From Chryseobacterium gleum (GTDB taxonomy: Bacteria; Bacteroidota; Bacteroidia; Flavobacteriales_C; GCA-002722245), in the NCBI GenBank assembly GCA_945871895.1, contig CAMBXP010000014.1, forward strand, positions 1-40,034: DNA of 40,034 bases. Direction: 5' to 3'. Position 1 is the first letter of the stretch, and the number at the start of each line of letters is the position of its first letter. The translations under genes and the position numbers were made by a program. The notes beneath the pieces are model-generated. The model was not told where the DNA came from and ran no database searches. It was given only the letters and a program-made list of their open reading frames with translations. This document shows positions 22,702-31,168 of the stretch, in pieces.

Positions 22702-23430
22702 TTAAAAAAATGTTAAATAGACGAACAAATATAACCACAAAAAATCTAAAAAGTGCCAATAAATTGAACTTGTTTGCAGCCCTAAATAGTTCTCGGGGGT
22801 GTATTTATTTCGTAAAGTCTTGATAAACACAAAAATAAGTGATAAAATTCCTCCTAATAAATGTACAATATGGAGTCCGGAAAGCGCCACTAAGTAGCTT
22901 GCAGCTCGGTTAGATTTCTCAAAATCGAGTTTATCGTTCAGTGGATTAATGCGTCCTTTATCCATCGGATCATAGAAAGATCCGTTCTCATATTCTAGTT
23001 CAATTCCGCCTGAATAAAGTTTGTAATCGTCGCCATATTTGCCATTTTTGATTACCATATCTATTTTACCAGCGGTGAAGTAATTTCCTTTTGCATTTAG
23101 TTTTTCATAGCCATCTAGCTGAGATTTAATGAAAAAGATACCCAACACCATCGTTAGAGCAATGAAAATTTTGCTTAAACCCATTTTGTTTTTTTTCAAG
23201 CTCCACACGGCGCCAAAGAAAGTTAAGCTGCTGGCTACTATAATGAAAGTACTCACCAAAAATTCATGAGGTAAGGTGATTTTCACCCACATCGAATCGT
23301 TTTTTGCTACTACGTGTCCGCTTATTAAGCCTGCAAACAACATAACAATCGACATGATACCCAGCCACACCAAAGGTTTGTGGGTTTTGCGATTCATCGC
23401 GAGTCTTTCTTCTTTAGATATTTTGTTCAT
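22702..23430 (-). CDS. Heme-copper oxidase subunit III (first copy)
   Basis: A 242-residue COX3 family membrane protein with SSIYWHFLDFLWLYLFVYLTFF at the C-terminus and LHIVHLLGGILSLIFVFIKTL before it. An extra soluble loop (about 110-165; YFTAGKIDMV to DKLDFEKSN) interrupts the membrane segments and is a recurrent feature of one of the two Bacteroidota copies. Its ATG shares a base with the ctaB stop (TAATG), so translation is coupled to heme O synthase. The other copy starts nine bases later. Confidence 0.93.
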   Translation of the reverse strand: MNKISKEERLAMNRKTHKPLVWLGIMSIVMLFAGLISGHVVAKNDSMWVKITLPHEFLVSTFIIVASSLTFFGAVWSLKKNKMGLSKIFIALTMVLGIFFIKSQLDGYEKLNAKGNYFTAGKIDMVIKNGKYGDDYKLYSGGIELEYENGSFYDPMDKGRINPLNDKLDFEKSNRAASYLVALSGLHIVHLLGGILSLIFVFIKTLRNKYTPENYLGLQTSSIYWHFLDFLWLYLFVYLTFF

Positions 23431-24326
23431 TATTTTAAATATAAATCGATTAACAACGCCAATTGAACAACAGGTAAATAGATGAAAGAGCCAAACATTA
23501 ATTTGCTGGCCGAATCATTATCACATTTCTTAAATAGAGTATAGGCTTGCATGGCAAAGAGCGCGCCTGCCATTAAAGTGACGGTCACATAAAACCATCC
23601 TACCATATTAAATGAAGCAGGCAACATACTTACTGGAATTAAGAACAAAGCATATAGTAATATTTGAAAAGCACTTTGTTTATCGCGGCCACCAGAAGAA
23701 GGTAGCATTTTAAAGCCCGCTTTTAGATAATCGTCGTTCAGTCTCCATGCAATGGCCCAAAAGTGAGGGAATTGCCACATAAATTGGATGGCGAATACGA
23801 TCAACGCTTGCACATTAATTTCGTTAGAATAGCCCACCCATCCAATAAGTGGAGGCAAGGCTCCAGGGAAAGCACCCACAAAAACTGCAAAGGGTGTTTT
23901 TCTTTTAAGAGGCGTGTATACTAGGGAATAAAGAATCATGGCTATTAAACCCAAGATGCCTGTAAGTGCATTTAATTTTATCCAAAGAATGAGCACGCCG
24001 GTGATTCCCATGATAGCGGCAAACACTAAACCTTCTGCAACTGTCATTCTGCTTTGAGGGAGCGGACGGTTGTTTGTTCTGGTCATCAATTTATCCAAAT
24101 CTTTTTCAATGATTTGGTTGAATCCATTGGAAGCGCCAGTTACTAAAAATCCACCTAAAGTAAGCCAACCCAGAATTTGCCATGTAAAATCCCCTTTTGC
24201 AGCAATGATGTAACAGATCACTGCAGAGAAAACCACCAATGAAGCCAAGCGTAATTTCGCGAACTGAATGTAGTCGGAAACCTTTGAATGCTTAGCAGGA
24301 GTTGATATTTCGGTATTTTCAGCCAA
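23430..24326 (-). CDS. ctaB: Protoheme IX farnesyltransferase (heme O synthase)
   Basis: A 298-residue UbiA-superfamily membrane enzyme that joins farnesyl diphosphate to heme B to make heme O, precursor of the heme A cofactor of the oxidase. The prenyl-binding motif NQIIEKDLDKLMTRTNNRPL is complete, and the second motif region YTPLKRKTPFAVFVGAFPGA and LNDDYLKAGFKMLP fit as well. About eight transmembrane segments. The only fitting start is a TTG at 24326, 21 bases behind a TACTTTTG promoter box. It opens the oxidase operon that runs to 19493. Confidence 0.95.
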   Translation of the reverse strand: MAENTEISTPAKHSKVSDYIQFAKLRLASLVVFSAVICYIIAAKGDFTWQILGWLTLGGFLVTGASNGFNQIIEKDLDKLMTRTNNRPLPQSRMTVAEGLVFAAIMGITGVLILWIKLNALTGILGLIAMILYSLVYTPLKRKTPFAVFVGAFPGALPPLIGWVGYSNEINVQALIVFAIQFMWQFPHFWAIAWRLNDDYLKAGFKMLPSSGGRDKQSAFQILLYALFLIPVSMLPASFNMVGWFYVTVTLMAGALFAMQAYTLFKKCDNDSASKLMFGSFIYLPVVQLALLIDLYLK

Positions 24327-24346
24327 GAAGGAAATTTAACTTTCAA

Positions 24347-24354
24347 CAAAAGTA
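24347..24354 (-). promoter_or_regulatory. Candidate -7 box for cytochrome oxidase operon
   Basis: On the minus strand TACTTTTG matches TAnnTTTG exactly, 20 bases before the ctaB TTG start. No matching -33 box was identified. Confidence 0.5.
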
Positions 24355-24394
24355 ACCATAATTGTTGTAAATTGAATGTGCTAAAATGTTAAAC

Positions 24395-26023
24395 TCAATA
24401 ATCGGTATAGTAATTAAACAGGGCTGTTCTAAATCCGATATAAAAATATTGAGTAAGATTGTTTGTGGTGTTGGTTTCTTGAGCTCTTCTCATCCACCCA
24501 GTTTCAATGCGCATGTTGGTTTTAGGATTCACCAAAAAACTTACTTTTAAGTCCGTATAGTATATAGAATTCTTTCTCCCTTGAGCAATGGTGTGGCCGA
24601 ACTCTCCATTCTCACCGCTAATTTTTGCTTTGTTGTTATTGTAAGAAAGAAAAATATTTTGACCGTAATTTACGATACTACTATCACTTCCATATTCTGC
24701 ATAACTACCGCGCACTTCAAAGAACAAGCGTTTGTAGTTGTATCTTAAGAAGCCTAATCCTTCCATGAAATTGGCCCCTAGTGGATGAGCCAAAGCTTGA
24801 TTGAAATTACTGTAATTGCTCAAGCTATCGTTGTGGCTATAGGTATATGGTCTAACCATATTGAACTCTAATTGTGCGCTCAAATTCTTGATGTTAAATA
24901 AGTCGTAAACTTTTGTTCCTGCCTGAATTCCCCATTTGTTAGCCCACCAGCCTTTGTCTTGCTTTACTTTACTTAAATTGAATTCGTCCATCAATAGCTG
25001 ACCATACAAATGCCATTTATTTGTAAGTTTCACCTTTGCTGTTGCACCAATCAAAGCATTGTCGGAAGATCCGTTGGCGTATTCTACAGGTCTTAAGAAA
25101 ATAATTGGATTAAGGTATTGAAAATCGAAACCTCTGCCGTTGCTGCCACTCCACATAATACTTTCAAACAAACCAATGTTTAGCCATTGGGTGACGTTGT
25201 AACTAAGGTAATGTGAAGAGCTGAATTTTTTAGGAAATAGTTGGTCAAGAGCAGTAACAGCGCTTACCAACTGAGTGAAGATGTTGGTGTATTGTATTTT
25301 CCAGAATTTGGCAGTTACCTTAAAGAATGGATAGTTAAATGAGTTATCTGATAGTAATAATGATCGGTATCCATCTCCAATGAACAGTTTATCTTGTCCG
25401 AATTGAAAATTAAAGTATTTGTTCGGACTATAAGAAAGCAATGCAGAAGCGCGGTTGAAATCGTAACCTGTTTTTTTGAAGCCTTTGTAGCGTCCTTGTC
25501 CAGGTATTACGCCACTGCTTGCAACTATAGATTGCACATAAGGTACCAGTGTAGCCTGCGATTCTAAAAACGAACTATTGAAAAAGAACTTATTCCCAAT
25601 CTGACCTTCCAAATACACCCCTCTTGTGTTGGTGTAGGTGGTTTGCTGACTTACGGTATCTTTTCCGTAGGCGAAATCGAAAAGCGGATTAATTTTAAGT
25701 TTAAAAGCCTCACTTTTTAGCACAAATAAGTCCTCATCTAGTAGTTTTCTTTCCGTCCATAAAGCAGCTTTGCTCCACCACGATTGCCCTAATAGATAAA
25801 GGTGTTTTTGTCTTTTAAATTGCGCGAATGAACTATCAATAGCGACGCTATCAATATCTTGGTAGATAAAAGGACGCATGCCAGTGTGCGCCCTGTTGCT
25901 CTTAGCGTTTAGTTGTTTGTCAATGATAGAATTGTAAGAGTGGTTGAGAGGGAAATAAACGCTTTGAGAATAATTTTTTGCAGCAAGAAAAATGCAAATA
26001 AGGAACAGCAGTTTTTTCATCAA
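24395..26023 (-). CDS. Outer membrane beta-barrel, Wzi/RemB-like
   Basis: A 542-residue exported protein (signal peptide 1-19, KNYSQ) with alternating beta strands, aromatic-rich turns and a C-terminal aromatic-containing strand (FYIGFRTALFNYYTDY). FNFQFGQDKLFIGDGYRSLLLSD is reminiscent of capsule assembly Wzi and of the gliding-associated RemB proteins of Flavobacterium. It is coupled to the sugar-phosphate transferase gene upstream by an ATGA overlap, so a role in surface polysaccharide attachment or gliding-type surface adhesion is plausible. The family call is by eye. Confidence 0.72.
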   Translation of the reverse strand: MMKKLLFLICIFLAAKNYSQSVYFPLNHSYNSIIDKQLNAKSNRAHTGMRPFIYQDIDSVAIDSSFAQFKRQKHLYLLGQSWWSKAALWTERKLLDEDLFVLKSEAFKLKINPLFDFAYGKDTVSQQTTYTNTRGVYLEGQIGNKFFFNSSFLESQATLVPYVQSIVASSGVIPGQGRYKGFKKTGYDFNRASALLSYSPNKYFNFQFGQDKLFIGDGYRSLLLSDNSFNYPFFKVTAKFWKIQYTNIFTQLVSAVTALDQLFPKKFSSSHYLSYNVTQWLNIGLFESIMWSGSNGRGFDFQYLNPIIFLRPVEYANGSSDNALIGATAKVKLTNKWHLYGQLLMDEFNLSKVKQDKGWWANKWGIQAGTKVYDLFNIKNLSAQLEFNMVRPYTYSHNDSLSNYSNFNQALAHPLGANFMEGLGFLRYNYKRLFFEVRGSYAEYGSDSSIVNYGQNIFLSYNNNKAKISGENGEFGHTIAQGRKNSIYYTDLKVSFLVNPKTNMRIETGWMRRAQETNTTNNLTQYFYIGFRTALFNYYTDY

Positions 26024-27105
26024 GAAACATTTATTTCATTTTCAGCAGCTCTTTTCTTCAAAATCAAAGAAGGAATATAACTTAAAAAGCTGCAAAGACC
26101 AATTAGTATGATTAGCATAACAAGCGCATTAACATTAGGTTGCATAAGGTAGACCAAGCCAATGATTAAGATGTTAGAAATTACCAAGATGCAAGTAGAT
26201 TGCAAATGACTTAAACCAAGCGCCAATAGTCTGTGGTGAACGTGGTTTTGATCGGGATGTAATGGCGATTTACCAGACAATACGCGAAGGGTGAATACGC
26301 GCAAGGTATCGAAAAGAGGAACTATTAAAATACCAAAAGCTACTACTGGCACTGAATTGAAGCGGATTCTAGAAGCGACAGGATTAGCATCAATAAATTT
26401 TATGGTCAAAATTCCAATGATTAGTCCGCTAATGAGCGAGCCAGTATCGCCCATAAAAATTTTGGCAGGCGTTAGATTGTAGTACAAAAATGCTAAAAGC
26501 ACTGCCGCCAAAACAAACGACAACAAAGCCCATTCTTGCTGGTACTCGGCCCCATTAATGAAAAACCAAAAACCAAAAAAAGTGCTGATTACCACGCCAG
26601 TCGAGGCCGCTAAGCCATCAATTCCATCAATTAGGTTTAGGCCGTTCATAATTACCAGAATAGTAAAAACTGAAAGCGTAATGCTCAAAGATTCATGTAT
26701 TTGTTCTATACCTAAAAAACCGTAAAACCCTGTTAGTCTTACTTTTCCTAAAATTACAACAATGCAAACGGCAATGATTTGTCCTATCATTTTCTTTAAA
26801 GGCGCGATCATAATGATATCGTCTTTCATTCCAATAAAGAAAACGATAATGAGAGCGCAGGTAATAAACCTGCGTTCCATAAATTCTGTGCCAGAGAAGA
26901 GCGTGATGGCAATCATAATACCTGCAAACATTGCCAAACCGCCAAGAGTAGGAATTTTTTTCGAATGGGATTTTCTTTCGTCGGGTTCGTCGTACAAGTG
27001 TTTCATGTCGGCAACCTTAATGATAGAGGGAATGGAGAAGATGCACACCAAAAAAGCGGTAAGTGCAGCTAACAGTATATATTCAGTGGTGCTAATTGTT
27101 GTCAT
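26020..27105 (-). CDS. MraY/WecA-type undecaprenyl-phosphate sugar-1-phosphate transferase
   Basis: A 361-residue polytopic enzyme (about ten to eleven transmembrane segments) that starts lipid-linked polysaccharide synthesis by moving an N-acetylhexosamine-1-phosphate from UDP to undecaprenyl phosphate. Motifs: DEPDERKSHSKKIPTLGG near the N-terminus, NLIDGIDGLAAS (catalytic Asp residues), FMGDTGSL, and HPDQNHVHHRLLALG (His-rich loop). WecA rather than MraY is likelier because it sits with polysaccharide genes and not with cell division genes. It overlaps the Wzi/RemB-like gene by four bases. Confidence 0.93.
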   Translation of the reverse strand: MTTISTTEYILLAALTAFLVCIFSIPSIIKVADMKHLYDEPDERKSHSKKIPTLGGLAMFAGIMIAITLFSGTEFMERRFITCALIIVFFIGMKDDIIMIAPLKKMIGQIIAVCIVVILGKVRLTGFYGFLGIEQIHESLSITLSVFTILVIMNGLNLIDGIDGLAASTGVVISTFFGFWFFINGAEYQQEWALLSFVLAAVLLAFLYYNLTPAKIFMGDTGSLISGLIIGILTIKFIDANPVASRIRFNSVPVVAFGILIVPLFDTLRVFTLRVLSGKSPLHPDQNHVHHRLLALGLSHLQSTCILVISNILIIGLVYLMQPNVNALVMLIILIGLCSFLSYIPSLILKKRAAENEINVS

Positions 27106-27177
27106 ACTCTTTCGTCACGTAAAAATATCAATTAAAAACACAAATAAAAATTTAAAAAGGAAGGTGCAGAGGCAGTT

Positions 27178-28389
27178 TCAGTTCAGTTCTTTAAGATGTG
27201 CAAGCATTTTGGCGGCTAGTTTTTTACGGTCGTATTCTTTCACTAGTTCTTCGCACCCTTTCTGAAACTCTTGATAGAGTGAGGTATCGTCTTTAATTAC
27301 GTACAGGCAATTAAGAAAAGATTCTTTGTTTTCGGGTACAAAACACAAGCCAGCATTAAAGTTTTCAATTATTTCTTTCGATTCACCTTCAACCCCTAAT
27401 AGAATTGGTTTTTTCATGGCTGCCGATTCAAATATCTTGGAAGGAATCACAGTTTTAAAAGTGTCGGAACGTTTTAAATGTACCAGAGCGACATCTACAA
27501 TAGATAAGTAGTCGATTACTCTGTCTTTCGATACATTATCTAAAAACAATACATTATTAATCTGTTTTTCTGCGGCGATTTTAAGCAGTTTTTGTTTTTC
27601 GGCACCTTCACCCATAAATAGAAAGTGGATGTTGTCACCTTCTGTTTCTTTAATGAAATCGAGAAAGAAATCGAGTTTATGGGCCATACCATGGGTGCCA
27701 ATGTAGCCCACAATAAATTTGTTCTCTAAGCCATGTTCCTTAAGCAGTTCGGCACATTTGTCTTTAGGTTGAAAGAGTACGAGATTCGCCCCATTCTTAA
27801 TCACATGAATTTTTTTCTCGTCGATTCCTCTGCCGGCAATATTTTTCTTAAAGGCTTCAGTAACGGTTACAATTTGATCTGCTCGGCGGTACAAAAACAT
27901 TTCTAATCTTTCTAAAGAGCGATAAATTCTGCTACTTTCGTCTATGGCACTTACCGCTTTGATAGATTCTGGCCATAAGTCGCGAACCTCAAAAACCCAT
28001 GGTTTTCTCTTAAACACAGAAAGCAACCATGCACTTGGTGTGGTGAAAAATTGAGGAGAGGTGGCAATAATTACATCTGATTTAACAAACAAACCTGCCC
28101 AAAAAGACATGAAACCAAAACTCATGAAATCGAGAATACGTTTTGCAAAACCTTCGTTGGCGGTGATATACGACCATAAACGAATGACGCGAATGCCATT
28201 CATCATTTCTTCCTGCCGGATTTTGTTTTTGTAGCCCTCGTAAACTTTACCTTTTGGGAAGTTGGGGGCGCAAGTGATTACAGTAACATCAACACCTTGT
28301 TTAAGCCATTCTTGACAATGCTCATAGGTGCGCGTTGCAGGTGCGTTAACTTCTGGGGGAAAATTATCTGTGATAAATAAAATGCGCAT
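27178..28389 (-). CDS. Glycosyltransferase family 4 protein
   Basis: A 403-residue GT-B glycosyltransferase. The N-terminal domain has TDNFPPEVNAPATRTYEHC and VFEVRDLWPESI, typical of the WcaI/WbuB-type GT4 group that makes exopolysaccharide. The C-terminal nucleotide-sugar domain has VGYIGTHGMAHKLDFFLDF, FLFMGEGAEK and the E-x7-E segment FESAAMKKPILLGVEGES. It acts on the cytoplasmic face of the membrane. It begins immediately after the stop of the heparinase-like gene (TAAATG), and 72 bases separate it from the WecA-like gene. Confidence 0.93.
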   Translation of the reverse strand: MRILFITDNFPPEVNAPATRTYEHCQEWLKQGVDVTVITCAPNFPKGKVYEGYKNKIRQEEMMNGIRVIRLWSYITANEGFAKRILDFMSFGFMSFWAGLFVKSDVIIATSPQFFTTPSAWLLSVFKRKPWVFEVRDLWPESIKAVSAIDESSRIYRSLERLEMFLYRRADQIVTVTEAFKKNIAGRGIDEKKIHVIKNGANLVLFQPKDKCAELLKEHGLENKFIVGYIGTHGMAHKLDFFLDFIKETEGDNIHFLFMGEGAEKQKLLKIAAEKQINNVLFLDNVSKDRVIDYLSIVDVALVHLKRSDTFKTVIPSKIFESAAMKKPILLGVEGESKEIIENFNAGLCFVPENKESFLNCLYVIKDDTSLYQEFQKGCEELVKEYDRKKLAAKMLAHLKELN

Positions 28390-29952
28390 TTAATAGTTAG
28401 TCGCTTTGGTAAAGGAAGTTAACAACGAACTCTCAAATTCTATTACAGCCACAGTACTTTCCTTAAGTTTATTGTATTCTTCCGCATAAGCGAATGGCTG
28501 CAAATATAGGTTTTTTGATTGATTGAAATGTATGCTCCAGTTATTGACTTTTATCAAATTGTTTTCAATTACAACTGTGCATGAAGGATGGAAGTGCAAA
28601 TAGGCTTTAGCTGAAACGTTTTTATTTTTTACTGTATCTAAAAGATCGAATCCCCTTTCACTTATTTTCCAGCTCCTTTGATGTATTGTTTTTTCATAGC
28701 CATTGTGAGAAGCGGTAATTTCTGTAGCACTTTCCTGATCAATTTTCACGTTTGCTCTTTTTCCTACTCTAAATCCGCCCCACACATCTACCTGGTTTGC
28801 GCCATTTATTTCTACCGTGTTGTGGCTAAAGGTAGAACGTTCATCTTGTCGGCGTTGGTTTTTCTCGTACGTAGAAATTCCTGTATCTACTATAATTGGT
28901 GCGCTATTGTCGTAAAAAACAAAATTAAAAATATCGGCATGGGCATGGCCAGGGATATAGCTGGGCCCAATTTTACCGGCGTCCACAATCAATTCCGAAT
29001 TACCGAAATCAAATTTGCGATAACCCGAATCAGATAATTTTCCTTTTGCAGCCGCAATGCCCAGACTTTTGGTGTAAGCAATCAATTCGGAAGTGGTAGG
29101 CGCAATGTTTTTTGCTGCGTCGTTCACCAAAGGAATATCGCCATTGTTAAAGGATATAACTTGCAGCCAAGAGCTCATTTTTTGAGCATATACTTTCAAT
29201 ACGTCAACATGATTTTCTTTTGCTATGCTGATACAATCAAGTAATCTGCTTAATAATATTTGATGGTACATGGCGCTCAATTCATAATGTGCGCCATCGT
29301 TTAATGTTTGCTCTTTTAATTCTTTAGAAATGATATCGAATCCTCTAGTGATGAACTTTTCGTCTTTAAAATAGCATCCGCCTATGTAGAGTGAAAAGCC
29401 GTTTTCTAACAAATGATTTCCCAGTAAGTGATATTCTAAATTGTCCATTAACACTAAGTACTCACTGTATAAAGCATTATCAATGGCCTGATCACTAATG
29501 TTGTGTTTCGATAAGAACTTAATCCAATTTATTCCTCTCAATGAGATGGGATAGGGCTCGTTGGCATTTTTGAGCTGAGGTAATTGCGGAATAAAATCAC
29601 GAATGAGCAACAATCCTTCTTCTTTATGAATAGATTCTTGGTTTAAAAAGTTAAAATAGTTGAGGTTGTATGTCCATAATTTGCCATGTGCAGCGTAATC
29701 CCAATCTATATAGTCGAAGGAGGTTTGCAAGTTCAAAAAGGAGAAATGATGCTGATTATCTCTAAAAGAATAGCTTTCGTAAGCCTTGGGCATAGCCTCA
29801 TTAAAGTTTAACGCTGCCCCCTTCTTGTAGTAATTGAAGGCTAATTTATGCTTTCTTAATTTCCTAAAAACCCTACGCAGCTTATAATACAGCTGAAAAT
29901 AAACCTGAGTTAGTTTAAGATATCGAAGCGTATGGAAGTAGCGTAACAACAT
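28390..29952 (-). CDS. Heparinase II/III family protein
   Basis: A 520-residue protein with an N-terminal alpha-helical toroid (YELSAMYHQILLSRLLDC) and a C-terminal beta-sandwich around PGHAHADIFNF, STYEKNQRRQDERSTFSHNTVEING, the signature of heparinase II/III. Proteins of this kind within glycosyltransferase clusters (start LLRYFHTLRYLKLTQVYFQL, no signal peptide) are thought to trim or modify uronic-acid-containing polymers. The ATG at 29952 is preferred to a TTG at 29967. TATCTTCGC lies just before the ATG, so the mRNA may be nearly leaderless. Confidence 0.9.
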   Translation of the reverse strand: MLLRYFHTLRYLKLTQVYFQLYYKLRRVFRKLRKHKLAFNYYKKGAALNFNEAMPKAYESYSFRDNQHHFSFLNLQTSFDYIDWDYAAHGKLWTYNLNYFNFLNQESIHKEEGLLLIRDFIPQLPQLKNANEPYPISLRGINWIKFLSKHNISDQAIDNALYSEYLVLMDNLEYHLLGNHLLENGFSLYIGGCYFKDEKFITRGFDIISKELKEQTLNDGAHYELSAMYHQILLSRLLDCISIAKENHVDVLKVYAQKMSSWLQVISFNNGDIPLVNDAAKNIAPTTSELIAYTKSLGIAAAKGKLSDSGYRKFDFGNSELIVDAGKIGPSYIPGHAHADIFNFVFYDNSAPIIVDTGISTYEKNQRRQDERSTFSHNTVEINGANQVDVWGGFRVGKRANVKIDQESATEITASHNGYEKTIHQRSWKISERGFDLLDTVKNKNVSAKAYLHFHPSCTVVIENNLIKVNNWSIHFNQSKNLYLQPFAYAEEYNKLKESTVAVIEFESSLLTSFTKATNY

Positions 29953-29956
29953 GGCG

Positions 29957-29964
29957 CGAAGATA
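29957..29964 (-). promoter_or_regulatory. Candidate -7 box for polysaccharide gene group
   Basis: TATCTTCG followed by C on the minus strand, four bases before the heparinase-like ATG, resembles TATTTTCGC at 2154 and 35931. The spacing implies a leaderless or very short leader transcript. Confidence 0.3.
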
Positions 29965-30092
29965 CAATCTTCTTTAAAATTTCATTTGTAAATCGTTTCT
30001 CTTTTCGATAGGTCAAATGTTATCCTCATAATATATTCCTTACATTTTGTAAACAATTGTGCATGAGGATTTCATTATTTCAAAAATAGTTT

Positions 30093-30100
30093 TACTTTTG
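30093..30100 (+). promoter_or_regulatory. Candidate -7 box of tRNA-Phe gene
   Basis: TACTTTTG matches TAnnTTTG exactly, 24 bases before the mature tRNA. Confidence 0.5.
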
Positions 30101-30124
30101 CCCTCCGCTCTTCTAAAAATAATT

Positions 30125-30197
30125 GGTGCCTTAGCTCAGTCGGTAGAGCAGCAGACTGAAAATCTGCGTGTCGCTGGTTCAATTCCAGCAGGCACCA
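30125..30197 (+). tRNA. tRNA-Phe(GAA)
   Basis: A 73-base cloverleaf with acceptor GGTGCCT/AGGCACC, discriminator A, D arm GCTCAGTCGGTAGAGC, and T arm GCTGGTTCAATTCCAGC. Anticodon stem GCAGA/TCTGC holds loop CTGAAAA, so the anticodon is GAA. The CCA end is not encoded. Confidence 0.95.
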
Positions 30198-30199
30198 CT

Positions 30200-30275
30200 A
30201 AAAATCAGAGTGAGAGTGAGAAGCGAGAGCGACCACACTCGCTCTGATTTTTCTCAAAACTCACTCCCACTCTCA
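30200..30275 (+). repeat. tRNA-trailing hairpin element, copy 2
   Basis: AAAAATCAGAGTGAG (30200-30214) pairs with CTCGCTCTGATTTTT (30238-30252), one wobble. The segment then reads CTCAAAACT...CACTCTCA. It aligns over about 75 bases with 2266-2342, including GAGTGAG-nnn-CGAGAG-GACC in the loop. It begins three bases after the mature tRNA. Confidence 0.78.
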
Positions 30276-30360
30276 ATCAGAGTGAGTGTGAAGAGTGTGA
30301 GAGGAAAACTAAACCACTCTCCATCAGAGTGAGTGTTTAGAGTGAGAGAGGAGCGAAGAA
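30276..30360. repeat. Further ATCAGAGTGAG repeat units
   Basis: ATCAGAGTGAG recurs at 30276-30286 and 30323-30333 after the copy at 30204-30214. The last two are each followed by GTG/GTT-n-AGAGTG-GAGAGG, giving two related units of about 47 bases. Low complexity (G, A, T) and irregular spacing argue against a CRISPR. The gap between tRNA-Phe and the four-helix bundle gene is filled entirely by these repeats. Confidence 0.6.
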
Positions 30361-30386
30361 CTAAACCTAAATAACATTTATTTTCT

Positions 30387-30749
30387 GTGTTCGATTTCCA
30401 AAAACTTGATGTCTATCAAAAGGCTAAGTCATTTTGTAAAGACATAACCACAACCATTACTGCGCAAAAATTCGATCGTACCACCAACGATCAGCTTCGC
30501 AGAGCATCATTCAGTATAATGCTAAATATTGCAGAAGGAGCTTCGCGTTACAGCAATAAAGACAGAAGAAATTTTTTGGTAATTTCTAGAGGAAGTGTTT
30601 TTGAATGCTTCGCTATACTGGAATATTTGAAAGAAGTAAATGCCATTACTCCAGAATCTTTTCAATATTATTATTGTAGATTAGAAGAACTTTCGAAAAT
30701 GCTTTTTTCGTTAATTAGAAAGTTAGAGGAAAAACAAAACGCAGCTTAG
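30387..30749 (+). CDS. Four-helix bundle protein
   Basis: A 120-residue protein of the four-helix bundle family first seen in 23S rRNA intervening sequences. It has FQKLDVYQKAKSFCKDI, RRASFSIMLNIAEGASRYSNKDRRNFLVISRGSVFECFAILEYL and a long C-terminal helix LEELSKMLFSLIRKLEE. Related proteins occur next to repeats and as accessory factors of diversity-generating retroelements, probably as pentameric nucleic-acid binders. No reverse transcriptase is visible here. The GTG at 30387 is the start; no ATG fits. It follows tRNA-Phe and its repeats, and the next gene starts four bases later. Confidence 0.88.
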   Translation: MFDFQKLDVYQKAKSFCKDITTTITAQKFDRTTNDQLRRASFSIMLNIAEGASRYSNKDRRNFLVISRGSVFECFAILEYLKEVNAITPESFQYYYCRLEELSKMLFSLIRKLEEKQNAA

Positions 30750-30753
30750 TACG

Positions 30754-31005
30754 ATGAAAACAAAAACCTATCAATTTAAAAATGGCAATGAGACCTTATC
30801 GGTAAAGGTAGAGCCCTTTGGCAATTGGTTTGAACTTCCTGCGCATGCCACCTGGCTCATTGAATGGGAAGACCAAGATGTGGAGGCAGATGTTTTGGAA
30901 GAAAATGAAGATGAGCTTAGAGTCTTATTAGAATTTGATGACGACACTCGTTTTTTTATTAACGGACAGGCAGTAGACGAGAACGGAGAAATTGTGCAAG
31001 AATAA
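30754..31005 (+). CDS. Small acidic protein of unknown function
   Basis: An 83-residue soluble, very acidic protein. It reads as a series of beta strands: YQFKNGNETLSVKVEPFG, ATWLIEWEDQDVEADVLEENED, LRVLLEFDDDTRFFING. I do not recognise a family. It starts four bases behind the four-helix bundle gene, with which it is probably co-transcribed. A weak hairpin with a short T-run (31025-31065) follows. Confidence 0.7.
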   Translation: MKTKTYQFKNGNETLSVKVEPFGNWFELPAHATWLIEWEDQDVEADVLEENEDELRVLLEFDDDTRFFINGQAVDENGEIVQE

Positions 31006-31024
31006 TTTTAGCTCAACTATTTTA

Positions 31025-31065
31025 GTGATCCATTGAACAGTGAAATGCCTTGATCACCATTTTTA
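31025..31065 (+). terminator. Weak terminator-like hairpin
   Basis: GTGATC (31025-31030) pairs with GATCAC (31052-31057), with an inner CATT/AATG pairing, followed by CATTTTTAT. It may end the transcript of the small acidic protein gene. Confidence 0.3.
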
Positions 31066-31168
31066 TAATGATACAGCTCATTGTTAAGATTATCTTCAGC
31101 AAACTACGATAAATATTTTTTAAAATACAATTTATTTCTAAATTACAACCAGTATAAAATGTAACAAC

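Noticed and set aside
30200..30360. CRISPR array behind tRNA-Phe
   Set aside because: Units are short, irregularly spaced, low in complexity and form one inverted copy; no cas genes are nearby.
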